In this document: piece by piece, positions 52,201 to 61,480 of the stretch
How positions within the stretch are numbered: the stretch's first letter is position 1
Layout: each line of letters starts with the position of its first letter
Source of the DNA: Diphasiastrum complanatum
Taxonomy: Eukaryota; Streptophyta; Lycopodiopsida; Lycopodiales; Lycopodiaceae
NCBI GenBank assembly: GCA_029204225.1
Contig: CM055096.1
Span: 59,037,600 to 59,101,599, forward strand
Length of the DNA: 64,000 nucleotides
Reading direction: 5' to 3'
Made by a program: the position numbers and the translations under genes
Notes under the pieces: model-generated
Database searches by the model: none
What the model was told of the DNA's origin: nothing
The model's input: only the letters and a program-made list of their open reading frames with translations

Positions 52201-53340
52201 ATTTGCCATTACACCAACAGAAAGCAAACTCTTTTTGAGTCCAAGAACATAAAGTACATTAGGGATGTTTTTAATTTTGCCATCAGAAAACTGCACATGT
52301 ACATTGCCCACACCCTGTATCTGGCATTCCTCTCCATTGGCTTGAGTGACCTTATCCCCATCATGGATTGGTGAGAATTTTTCAAACCAATCACGTTTCC
52401 CGGTCATATGCCTTGTGGCGCCTGAATCTATGAACCATCTGGCACTATCATCAACTTGGGATGCCAATGCCGATGAGAAGACACTTGTCTCGTCATCCTC
52501 TCCATCATCTTCGGCAATGTTTCCTTGTTGAGTCACTTTTCCCGCCTTTATGTCCGCTTTCTTCTTATAACACTCACGTGCCCAATGACCCGGTTTGTGG
52601 CAATAGTAGCATTTGTCTTTCTTCTTCTTTTTCCCTTTTGATGATGACTCTCCCTCATCATCATCGTCCTTGGATTTCTTAGGAATCCTTTTCCATCCTT
52701 TCTGCTTGCCTTTAGCAAGCAAGGCTTGATCCTCTTGTGGGGTTGGCCTTGACTTCACCACTTCGCGACGCTGCTCTTCTTGCAACCTGATTCTGTGGAA
52801 GTCTTCAAAAGTAGGCAACCTCTCCCTCGAAGCAATGCCACTCACAAACATCTGTAGCCCTTCCGAGACACCGCTCATTGTGGTATGTACCAATTCAATA
52901 TCCCTGATTGGTTCTCCAATCGCCACAAGTTGATCTCTCAGCTCCTTTATCCTGGTGAAAAAAGATCTCACTGATTCACTTTCTTCCATTCTTACTGCGT
53001 TCAATTTCGACTTCAAGAACATGGCTCGAGCTGGATTTCAAGTTTGAAATTGCATTCTAAGAGCTTCCCAAGCTCCTCTAGCCATCGTGGCATCACTTAT
53101 ATGAGTGATCACATGGTCTTTCACTGAAAGATTGATCAAGGACAATGCTCTCTGCGCCTTTTTATCAAAGGCCCTTATGTCACCTGGAGTGGTATTTGGC
53201 CAGACTTCAATACCTACCACGATCTCCCACAACTATTTCTCCATCAAAATGCTCTTCATTTTGAATTTCCAGATGTTGTAGTTAGAAGCCCCATCAAGTT
53301 TGCTTGCATCACCCAAAATTGCCTCATTGATGTTTGCCAT
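49209..53340 (-). pseudogene. Copia gag-pol polyprotein, decayed
   Basis: ATG at 53340 (MANINEAILGDASKLDG). Gag runs in one register to about 51855 with a TAG (53233) and a TGA (53038) as only stops. It includes FFTRIKELRDQLVAIGEPI, a CCHC knuckle (CYYCHKPGHWAREC), protease (WFIDSGATRHMTGKRDWF) and CEGCIMRKHH. After a one-base shift comes integrase (MTFIDDYSRRTWIYFLKK, HTPHSNGVAERKNRTIMES), linker (FRVIGCKAYVHVPKEERKK), reverse transcriptase (NKWVFRTKFHADGTIAKYKA, HQMDVKSVFLNGDLEEEVYM, MIVLYVDDIIITGND with intact VDD) and RNase H (YVDADWAGSIDDRKSTTGYA), ending near 49209. Three or more shifts separate the parts. Confidence 0.93.
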
Positions 53341-54580
53341 CTCCAAACTGCTTGAAACTTCACTTGTAGGCTATAAAGTGTATGCTGGAGCCAACCGTGA
53401 TGTCAGAAATCAATAATAATGACCTACAATTTTTAGCTTACCAGGCCACCCGCCATTCTTTCACCGAATTGAAAGCCAAACTGGCGTCGTTTTCCGAAAT
53501 GCTTCTCGTCACCAACTCCCAGCTTCCTACCCAGTGGAATGGTGAAATCACTTCTGGCACGCTTCGAACACTTTCTCCATGACAATCACTTTGTTTTGGT
53601 GTACCGTACTTGCAGGTACAGTCAGGGTGCCCTTCGTTTGGAGGCTATACCTTTCGTTTGGCCAAAATAGGCTAAAGGAGGTGAAAATAAAGGCAATTTG
53701 GGTTTTTGAACTGTTTCTTCAGTGTGAAGAAACTTCACCCTTCAAAAACTTGGGACCCAACAATTTTTTCAGTTTGAAGATTTTTAATGAAGTTGCAATG
53801 CACTTTGCACTTCAGACCCCTTCAGACTTTTTTACATCAATCCAACGGATCCTTTAGATCCAACAACCCACCTGTCGTGTGATTCGAGATCGGACGGCTT
53901 TCCACGCTTTTGTGCGTTGATCAAGGGCCTTCGAAGCACCAAGCACTTCGGGCCGCTAACTGGCAAGCTGAACTGGGCGCGTGAGAGGTCCCGCGACCTC
54001 TCCTCCTCTTCTCTCTCTCTCTCTCTACAGTGGACTCTTCTCTCTCTTCACAAGCTATGGCTGCTCCATGTGGATCGATCTGGCTGCTTTCTTTCTCCAC
54101 GGCCAGTCGCGACCTCCTTACTACTGAATCACACTACCAGGGTGCCCATTCTCAGCAATTTACAGCTCTGAAAAAGGCCTCCTACAAGGAGATATCTCAA
54201 ATTTTGCACTTTGAAACCCTAGCTACTCTGAAGAGAAGGATATATTGGGCTTTACTCAGACTTTCCCTGAGCTTTCACTTACAACTCCTATCTGGTTGAA
54301 GTCGCCCTACAACAGGCCATCTTCTGCTCCAAATCGCTCTTCAAACGATGTTCGATTGGATTCAAACCAATCACAAATGCCAAGCAACCCTCCAGAAGAA
54401 TTTTTCAGCTTCAATCTTTGCTTGCTTTCTGATTCAATCGACAATTCCCTGTCTCTGAATCCTTTTTACAGCTTTGAGCTGTTCCACGAATCTCCACAGA
54501 CTCGGTTTTGTGCTTCCTAGCCAACAAACCGCCGTGAATTCGCAGCTCTCTGTTCTTGTCCGGTGATTCAAGCCACCAAG
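53341..54580 (-). other. Copia 5' leader
   Basis: About 1.2 kb between primer site and gag start. It is less AT-rich than the coding part, with a CT run at 54008-54027. Open frames on the plus strand here have no recognised domain and are taken as chance. Confidence 0.6.
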
Positions 54581-54593
54581 GGCTTTGATACCA
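54581..54593 (-). other. Primer binding site of the complete Copia element
   Basis: Minus-strand TGGTATCAAAGCC directly abuts the LTR. It is the tRNA-iMet primer site with one change (A for G at position 9). Confidence 0.88.
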
Positions 54594-54842
54594 AGTTAAA
54601 AAAACACAATTTAAATACCCGACCGGATCAATCACCACAGCACAACGTCAAGTGCAACAAGACCACATAATTGCTCTCCTCAAACTGTATATTCAACTTA
54701 CTCGTATGTACAGAGATAAGTTGCTTAAAAAACACTCAAAGGGCTCGTAAAAGAAAGATGGCCCGATAACTCTAGAACTAAGCACACGTGGTGCCGTCAA
54801 AATAAGAAAGCACTATATAAGTCGATCATTGTTATTTTAACT
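54594..54842 (-). repeat. 5' LTR of the complete Copia element
   Basis: 249 bp; minus strand starts AGTTAAAATAACAATGATC and ends in TTTTTTTAACT. Nearly identical to 48869-49117, differing at scattered positions, which suggests a fairly recent insertion. Confidence 0.93.
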
Positions 54843-56290
54843 ATGAGTGATATGATCTTCTCCCCATGCTTTTGATACTGCATTAACAAACTCGACACAA
54901 GTCCTTTGGACAACTTTCTTATTAATATCAGAGTATTTTTTTTTCTTATAATAACAATTATACTATCAAGCTTCTTCCATACATCAACTTTTAGTACTCT
55001 GGTTTTGCCGTCTTTCTCGAAATCCTGTGTGGAAGCAATAATATCTATCCAGACTGAGTGTTGAATATTAGAAGCCTTACCAGTATGATTTAATAGGAAA
55101 CGAAGTGCTTTTACTCCTCCTATGCTTGGCTTAGTTGGCATGTTCCCATTCTTTCCTGAAAGCTTTTCATCTTTTTGAATTTTGACATGTCCCGAGTCTT
55201 GCTTTTGATAACACATCTTCTAATCGAGAGATAGCTTCCTTTGCTAATGATGCTGGCTTAGTATTCCAAGCAAAAACTATATGAAGATAAATGATCTTTT
55301 CTATTAAGCTAACTTCTGCATGAAGAGTGCAAACATGCACATTTTTCAAGGGGATAGGCAGCACAGGCTTCCAGTTTGGATCTGTATATTCTCTAGTAAT
55401 TCCTGTACTCCTAGTTACATCTTTTGCCATTTTCATGTAGTACAAACAAGGGTGTTTTGATGTAGCACCGTGAGAGACATTATACATACATTTCAATGTT
55501 TTCAAATCACCTGCTAAGTGCCATTCAACATTGAAGTCTCCAACTCCTGGAACGTTGAGCAGTCCTCCATCCATATGGTCCTTGATGATCCTAGGATAAG
55601 ATGTCCTTGAGAATATCCATGATAATATATCATGATCCTCCTTTAGAACCTGTCCAAAAAATTAATCAGACTTAGTTTACAATGAACTAATACTATTCAA
55701 TGAATGTAATGTAGTAATGAGGCTAGTTACCTGAAACGCTGCCAACCACCATATATCATTTTCTGATTGGACACTGAATCTGAAATCTTCTTGGTTCTTT
55801 GTTTGTGATAGAGCACCATTCATGAGAGCTATACTAGCCCTCTCCATCTTCTGCCCTTTCACAATTTCTGACTCATCTAATTAAAGTACTATGATTATTT
55901 TGTCATTCATCTTTTCATAGGTTATATTATAGAATGTGACGATGTATCTCAGCAAGTAATTTAGATCAACAAATAAGTTTTTGATGAATTATAGAATATC
56001 GATCTTCCATCAGTTTCATACACCTCCTCAATATGAAATGGAGTTCCAGTGATCTTATGCATACCTATGTTTAATGTATCCCTCTCTTTCTTCAAGTGAT
56101 ATGTCCTAGGGATTGGGACTTTTCTAATTTGAACATGCTTAAAAGCTTCTCTAATTAGTTTAAATATTGTTGTATACCAGCAAAATCACAAGCACCTTGA
56201 ACTATAGTCTTATCTAAATTTTTTTGAATGTCCACCATCAAAGACTCTGCTATTTTACACTTTACATTTGAACTCCTATTGTTCATCATG
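54843..56290 (-). pseudogene. Transposase-like gene of the TIR element, with one intron
   Basis: From about 56290 downward: FKLIREAFKHVQIRKVPIP and PFHIEEVYETDGRSIFYNSS, a frame break near 55960, then LDESEIVKGQKMERAS and FRFSVQSENDIWWLAAFQ (55860-55731). A GT-AG intron of 81 nt (55650-55730) joins in phase to VLKEDHDILSWIFSRT, then FNVEWHLAGDLKTLKCMYNV, SKHPCLYYMK and HVCTLHAEVSLIEKIIY. A second break lies near 55210. The pattern D...(VEW..AGD.K) followed by a C-terminal helical part looks like an RNase H-fold transposase, but I cannot name the superfamily. The final codons and TAA lie at 48863-48853, cut off by the Copia insertion. Confidence 0.55.
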
Positions 56291-56399
56291 ATACGCTCAG
56301 TCGATTCGATTCTATGAAGCAAAACAAAATACTCATCTTTGATTATGTTATATACTATTCAAGATCAATCCAATCTCCATGCTTGTATGCTTGATTCAA

Positions 56400-56600
56400 A
56401 TTTGGAAATGCCGCTCATTTTTTCACTCCAATAGGTAGTTGGGCTCATGTTTTCATTCCAAGGTGATGATGGCGTTCATAATTGGAGATGGCACCCATAT
56501 TTCTATTCTCGTGGAAGGAATGCATATGTAAACATTTTGCAATTTTTTTTAGACTTGAATTTGGGAATGACGGTCATATTCTAGATCCAGTGAAAATATT
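56400..56600 (+). repeat. Short degenerate tandem repeats inside the right TIR
   Basis: Four to five loose copies of a unit of about 40-45 bp with the shape GG-ATGGCGCTCAT-TTTTCATTCCAA occur at roughly 56405, 56440, 56467, 56490 and 56565. Subterminal repeats of this kind are often transposase binding sites. No matching series was seen at the left end. Confidence 0.45.
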
Positions 56601-56803
56601 GCTCTTTTCGTAACCAATGGAGGGAATATTTTTGAATTTAGTCAAGTTATACTACGAACTGTTTACAGTTCTTAACTGTGACTATGGACACTGTGGTTAG
56701 ATCATTGGGAGTTGGGGAGGCCTCGGGAGTGGTGGGGACAAGCAAATAAACAATATTGTTTTTTTTATTTTGATATTTTTTTATATCCTACATGGCATTT
56801 CTT

Positions 56804-56838
56804 AAAGGGTCTTTTTGATATTGAGAACTCCTCTAATG
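56804..56838 (-). repeat. Right terminal inverted repeat
   Basis: Inverted partner of 42675-42709. Read inward it continues ...CTTTAAGAAATGCCATGTAGG, which resembles 63781-63831 beyond the part shared with the left end. Confidence 0.75.
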
Positions 56839-56879
56839 ATTATCTTGTTGACACATATATCCTGCTGCACAGTCAATCG

Positions 56880-59306
56880 TTGCAAGAGCTTCATTTCAAT
56901 TGACAGTATCCATTTGAGAATCGTAATGAACTCCCAATTTTTTCGTTGGTCGATCACAAGTGTGTCCCGTTGTTGACGAATCGTCATCCTCTTTTTGAAC
57001 CACTAGTTTGATAGTCCATGTTGTAGGATTAACTTTAACTGCACGTTCATGATTTTTTAAAGTGATTTTTCCGGTACCCTAGTTACGAATTACTTGCACA
57101 ACTCGTAACCATGGACGTCCCAAAAGAACTCAATAGACATTTGGCGCTTCTGGTAAGTCCATCACTACGAAAGTAATGACGAACTGTACTCCCACAATTC
57201 TGACAGGTATATCTTCCACCATTCCTCGTGGACGAACTATCGTTTGATCAGCTAGCTTAATAGCAAAAGTAGTAGGCTTAATCTTTGTAAGGCCCCATTT
57301 TGCACATAACTTTGTAGAGATCAGGTTAACTCCTGAACAGCCATCTATCACGGTTGCTTCTTTAGGAAATTGTCTATGATGTATCGGTAGAGTGATATTC
57401 TTTTGTTCACTTTTCCAAGCGGCTCCAACATGGAGTACTTCGTTAGATTCTTCAAATCCAGCACAAAAAAGTGGCTCTTGATGGACTTTTGGTTCTTCTT
57501 GAGCTAACTTTTCTGCTAAGACTTCTTTTGCTTTTGGCACCAACTTCAGGAACTCTCCTAATGAGATATTGATCTTGCTAGACAAAATGTTCATGAGCAG
57601 TTCTGTTTGCGGTGCTTCCGGTTCAATCATCTTGAAGGATTCTTCATGATGATGTAACTGATCATTCATATTCGTACGTCAATTTCTTGGAGGCTGCAAT
57701 GGTGAAGACTGAACTTCAGCTGTTGCTTTAGCAGCTTCAAGCTCCTCTTCTTCTTGCAGATGTTTGATCCACTGCCTCATATTCTGATATCTTCGTTTTT
57801 CTGCATTAAAATTTAAATAGACTCCAGATGTTGTTGGTATATCGTTCAATGGTATAGAATCAGCAAGTACTGGATCCATTGTTGGTTCTTTTTGCTTCTG
57901 TGCTCTGGTGACCACCATCAAGGGTGCACTTGGTTTATTCGGAGCTACTGGTCTTTGCTTGATTGTTATCAAATTTACAGGCGCTGTAGCTGGTGGTGGC
58001 TTCGGTCTTGCTGGACAGTCTTTATAGCAATGCCCATAATCACAGTCACAACAGAATGGTACAAATTTCTCTTTATTTGGACATTCTACGACTCTGTGAT
58101 TTTCTCCACATGCAAAGCATCCAATTGGTGCTCTGGTCCAATTTCTGGAGGCTTGTTGTTGAGTGGCAGCATAAATGGCATACTGTTCTGAAGATCCACC
58201 TTCTTGATCATTACCGTAGTTCCATTGCGCAACACTTCCGTAAGATTCTGGTTCTATCAAATTAGCAGGAGGAGCGGAGTGCTTTGGTGGGGCAGGTAAA
58301 GCTAAACATTATGGGTATCCAAGAGCAGATTGTCGCGGACTTGCTGCTGGATTTCCTCCATACTGCGATTCTCGATATCCCATCTGGACATACCGTTGTT
58401 GAATTATCCGAGGGTTGAAGTTGCAAAAAGCAATCTCATGATCAGGTGAAATACACAGATGGCAAACACTGAGTTCCATTCGTTTTTTCAATTGAGGACA
58501 CTCATTTACTGTTTGATTCCCTGTACAAATAAAACACCAGACATTTTCCCTGGTAGAAAAAGTCTTTGCAAACTTTTCAGGTTCCTTGTTTGCTTCCCCG
58601 TGGAAAGCTTTGATCTTCTCATCAAATTGCGACTGCAACTTTTCCATCTGCTTTTGCTGCTTCTTCCCAAGTTTCTCGAACTCATTGAGCATCATTTCTG
58701 CAGTAGCGTTGGCATTCGTTGATGCAATAGTGGTGGATGTCTTAGTAGTCTGCCCTGCTGTATAAGGCAACATACTGATATTTGGCTCATCATCTGAATC
58801 TTCATCCTCCTCCCGAATTGCATCGTCCATAGTATTTTGCAAGAGTGCATACTCATTATGGCGTTTCAGCTCACGTCTGATCCGTTTAGGTAGACCTGAC
58901 AAAAACCACATAATCATGGCATTCTCATTAATCAGCTCAGGTTCGCATTCAGATCTGAGACGTTTCACCCGTTCAATGTAATCTCGAACCATTTCCCTCT
59001 TTCCCATTTTAATTTTACTTAAACTTTCGCGGTTTGAACCGTGTGATAAGGGCTCGTTTAACAACCTCCCAATCTGTATGCTCAGTTTCGTCTTGATTCT
59101 AGTACCAATCTTGTGTTGCGCCTGTTAAGGCCATAGGAAATAGCTTAAGATTATCTTGAGGATAAATCTCGCATAGACTTCATAGGCTTCAGGATAGATA
59201 TGAAGAAATCTAATCTGTTAATCCATTATATTTGGGTAGATCCAATCAGGGTGCTCTTCTAACAATAATTGGATTGATTTCTTATGGAGCACCTCCAGGG
59301 ACAGCC
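56880..59306 (-). pseudogene. Ty3 gag-protease
   Basis: From 59306: gag start (MAVPGG) with early stops, then the retrotransposon gag core (KMGKREMVRDYIERVKRLRS, MIMWFLSGLPKRIRREL; about 59010-58840), a coiled segment, CCHC-like knuckles (WCFICTGNQTVNECPQ, then HLCISPDHEIAFC and CFACGENHRVVEC with CDCDYGHCYKDC). Next comes a retroviral-type protease with a changed active site (EATVIDGCSGVNLISTKL where a D[ST]G is expected; here DGCSG) at about 57370-57300. The frame continues past VRPRGMVEDIPVRIVG into a linker that stops at the TIR insertion. Three or more stops or frame changes are visible. Confidence 0.85.
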
Positions 59307-59499
59307 ATCTTCTCATATCCAAATCAAGCAGACAATGAGATTGGATCTAGATTTTTCAATGCAAACTATTTTAGATCAGATCTGCTTGATTTATTTCTCT
59401 ACATCTCAAAAATGATAAATTTCTCAAAATCCAAATCAGAATATATAAGATTTGACCCAAATTTTGACAGAGACTTGATCTGGAAAATCAAAAACTAAA

Positions 59500-60150
59500 A
59501 ATAGGACTGGCGAAGGTTCCCTAGGCGAAGATTGGCTCGGCGAAGGTTCAACAGTGTTATTTCTGAAAAAAACTCTCTGATCAACTTTTCTCACAATTTC
59601 TTGAGAAATAACCTTCGCCAACCTTTCAGATGAAAGATCTGACACAAATAAAACTATGGAAAATCGGACGAAGGTTTTAGACACAAGAAAATACAGTTTC
59701 TGTACTTTGGCGAGGGTAAAAATCAAAATTTTTTGTGATCTGATCAAGAAGAATCTTTGCCGAACTTAAAATTAGAACTTTACTATAAATAGAATATTTT
59801 GAAAACTCGGTGAAGGTTCTGGCGAAGGATTAAGAGTAATACTGGTAATTTTGCAAAAAAGTGACATTTTTGGCAAAAATATGACAATATGACAACTGAT
59901 CCTCTGAAACCCTTTTTATTTTTGGTATTATTCTTCGCCGACCTGGCAGTAGATAGATCTGAATCACACCTAAGCACAGTGAATCGGTTTTTCTATTTTT
60001 TTTTTAGGGTTTTGATTATTTTTTGGTGTTTTTTGACGATTTTTCTGATGTTTCTGAAAATCTGCTGGGAATTAATCTTTGCCCTTCAAACTGAAGGTTC
60101 TGTAAACAAAACCGAAGGTGTCTGCAACTCGGCAAAGGTTTCCTGAAAGA
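59500..60150. repeat. Ty3 leader with scattered GGCGAAGGTT motifs
   Basis: Between gag start and primer site. Copies or near copies of ggcgaaggtt occur at about 59509, 59524, 59539, 59612 (reverse), 59670, 59710, 59808, 59821, 59934 (reverse), 60110 and 60132. The rest is AT-rich with T runs. Function unknown. Confidence 0.6.
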
Positions 60151-60458
60151 GGATAAGACGTTCTAAGCTCTGATGACGCTTTTTGCCTCTTTTTGATCAA
60201 ATCTGACAGATTTGACCGATTTTTGTTATTTTTTCTGATATCTCAGATCCAAATGGATCTTAAGATTGGTGATCTGAGTAGCTTTTCTTGTTTAACAATC
60301 AGATTAGATTTCAAACAAGCAAATCCACTCAAATCAAGCAAAATCAATCCCAAACTAACTCTAAAATGTAGAGTCTAACACTATTCATGCCAAAATGAGA
60401 TGCCTAATACAAGCTAACCATCCAACAATCATGCTGCAAACTAAAAAATTGGCATAGC

Positions 60459-60476
60459 TCCCCGGCAACGGCGCCA
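60459..60476 (-). other. Primer binding site (tRNA-Asp type)
   Basis: Minus-strand TGGCGCCGTTGCCGGGGA, four bases from the LTR. This 18-mer is the usual primer site of plant Tat/Ogre/Athila Ty3 elements. Confidence 0.9.
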
Positions 60477-60480
60477 AAAT

Positions 60481-60672
60481 TGTAGTGGGTTTCTTTCCTT
60501 ACCTAACCTGAATCCAAGATCTAGTCACGCGTAGGTTCGTTCCCATGAGAGCGATAGTTTTAGTTCAGATTTCAACATGAATAAAAGATCCAAACTCTAA
60601 CTCTACATCAATTAACCCTATTCTTTAACACTACGATCCATTAACTCTATGATCCACAACAAAGATAGCTTA

Positions 60673-60758
<86 letters not shown>

Positions 60759-61251
60759 AAGTATAATAACATGCAATCCCAATAACAATCAGTTTCAACA
60801 ATTAGCAGAAATCCAAAGAAAGCATGAGAGATTGAGAAGGAAAGAAGAAGAGCAAGGACATTCATCAACCCATTTCTGAAGAGAACCAATCTGCTTTATT
60901 GAAATGAGGAAATGAACATGAGGAGCAACTCGAGTTGGTCCCTTCTTGTAGTAGAGAGGAGAATTCTGGCCTCTGAATTCTATTGGTCCATTCTTGCCTC
61001 TCTTTTTATTCAAATTTAAAAAAGTGTGGGAACCATCAAAATTGGAGGGAAACACAACTTTATTCACTAACTTGACATTTAGGCCCTGCGACATTTTCCG
61101 CAAAAAGACCTAAAGTCCTTTTATTGACTTTTAACTAATCAATCAAATAACTATGTGATCATCGGGTTGGACTTACACACGCAAGGTGCCAAATCCCTCT
61201 CACTTATTAACTAGGGTTAGGGTTGCCTTGGGATCCGCAAACCCTCCAACA
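60481..61251 (-). repeat. 5' LTR of Ty3 element
   Basis: 771 bp, TGTAGTGGG...CCCTCCAACA on the plus strand, beside the primer site (four bases apart). It contains a (CT)n run of about 80 bp at 60674-60752, expanded compared with the other LTR. A third, rearranged copy lies at 25584-27572. Confidence 0.92.
60674..60752 (+). repeat. (CT)n microsatellite in Ty3 LTR
   Basis: About 39 CT units inside the 5' LTR. The corresponding place in the 3' LTR has only short mixed CT/TTCT runs, so the tract grew after insertion or in the donor copy. Confidence 0.93.
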
Positions 61252-61256
61252 AAGGC

Positions 61257-61480
61257 TTGATACTTAACCAGGTTTTTTCGGGCGTCTTTTATCCCCTGTT
61301 TTGTGCTTGGTCACTTTTGGAGTAGCAAGCAATCAGTATTGCTTTAGCCCAAAAATGATTGGATAAATTGAATGTGTAAGGAGAAGCACCTCCAAGATTC
61401 TGCTTACAAGACACACACAAAAGAATGAATGTGAAGCCAAACCACCCAACCATGCAGATACTATTGATCAATCTCCAATA
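61257..61480 (-). mobile_element. Copia remnant, right part (integrase)
   Basis: Minus-strand peptide NLSNHFWAKAILIACYS at about 61385-61335 is the Copia integrase segment that comes just before the part at 35.5-35.8 kb. Directly across the Ty3 element the codons for KPS-FKHCGIFGC rejoin, so this and 34226-35783 were one element. Confidence 0.8.

Larger units (their letters stand above)
48869..54842 (-). mobile_element. Complete Copia retrotransposon inside the TIR element
   Basis: 5974 bp with 249 bp LTRs at 48869-49117 and 54594-54842 and a perfect ATGAG duplication (48864-48868; 54843-54847). Primer site and polypurine tract adjoin the LTRs exactly. LTR ends are AGTTAA...TTAACT rather than TG...CA. 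All Copia domains are present, but with stops and frame changes. It landed in the last codons of the transposase-like gene. A relative is at 29060-30894. Confidence 0.95.
42675..56838. mobile_element. TIR-bounded DNA-transposon-like element carrying a histone H3-like gene
   Basis: Ends are a 35 bp inverted repeat with one mismatch, starting CATTAGAGGAGTTCTCAATA on each inward strand (42675-42709; 56804-56838). Outside both ends is Ty3 coding sequence of the same element and strand, as expected for an insertion. Length 14.16 kb, about 8.2 kb without the nested Copia. Contents: unknown gene (+, 43.0-44.4 kb), H3/CENH3-like gene (-, 45.26-46.02), shared divergent promoter region, unknown gene (+, 46.85-48.36), transposase-like gene (-, 48.85/54.84-56.3) and short repeats just inside the right TIR. 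No clean target duplication is visible. A related terminus is at 63781. Confidence 0.65.
35789..61251 (-). mobile_element. Ty3/Gypsy element of Tat/Athila type, split by a TIR-bounded insertion
   Basis: LTRs at 35789-36540 (3') and 60481-61251 (5'); target duplication AAGGT (35784-35788) / AAGGC (61252-61256), one base apart. Primer site TGGCGCCGTTGCCGGGGA, tRNA-Asp type, is characteristic of Tat and Athila lineages. Order on the minus strand: leader, gag-protease (59306-56880), insertion (56838-42675), linker and partial reverse transcriptase (42670-41430), integrase (41430-40328), extra region (39695-36600), 3' LTR. Without the insertion it is about 11.3 kb. Removing it and one target copy rejoins the Copia integrase peptide KPSFKHCGIFGC. 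RT core and RNase H are deleted, so it is not autonomous. Confidence 0.9.

Noticed and set aside
53382-54520. Plus-strand open frames in the Copia leader as a captured host gene
   Set aside because: Short, motif-free and overlapping in different frames; fits leader sequence better.
42660-56850. Target-site duplication of 8-9 bp for the TIR element
   Set aside because: CAATCAGAT and CAACAAGAT near the ends agree at only 7 of 9 bases and are offset by three bases at one end, so this was not claimed.
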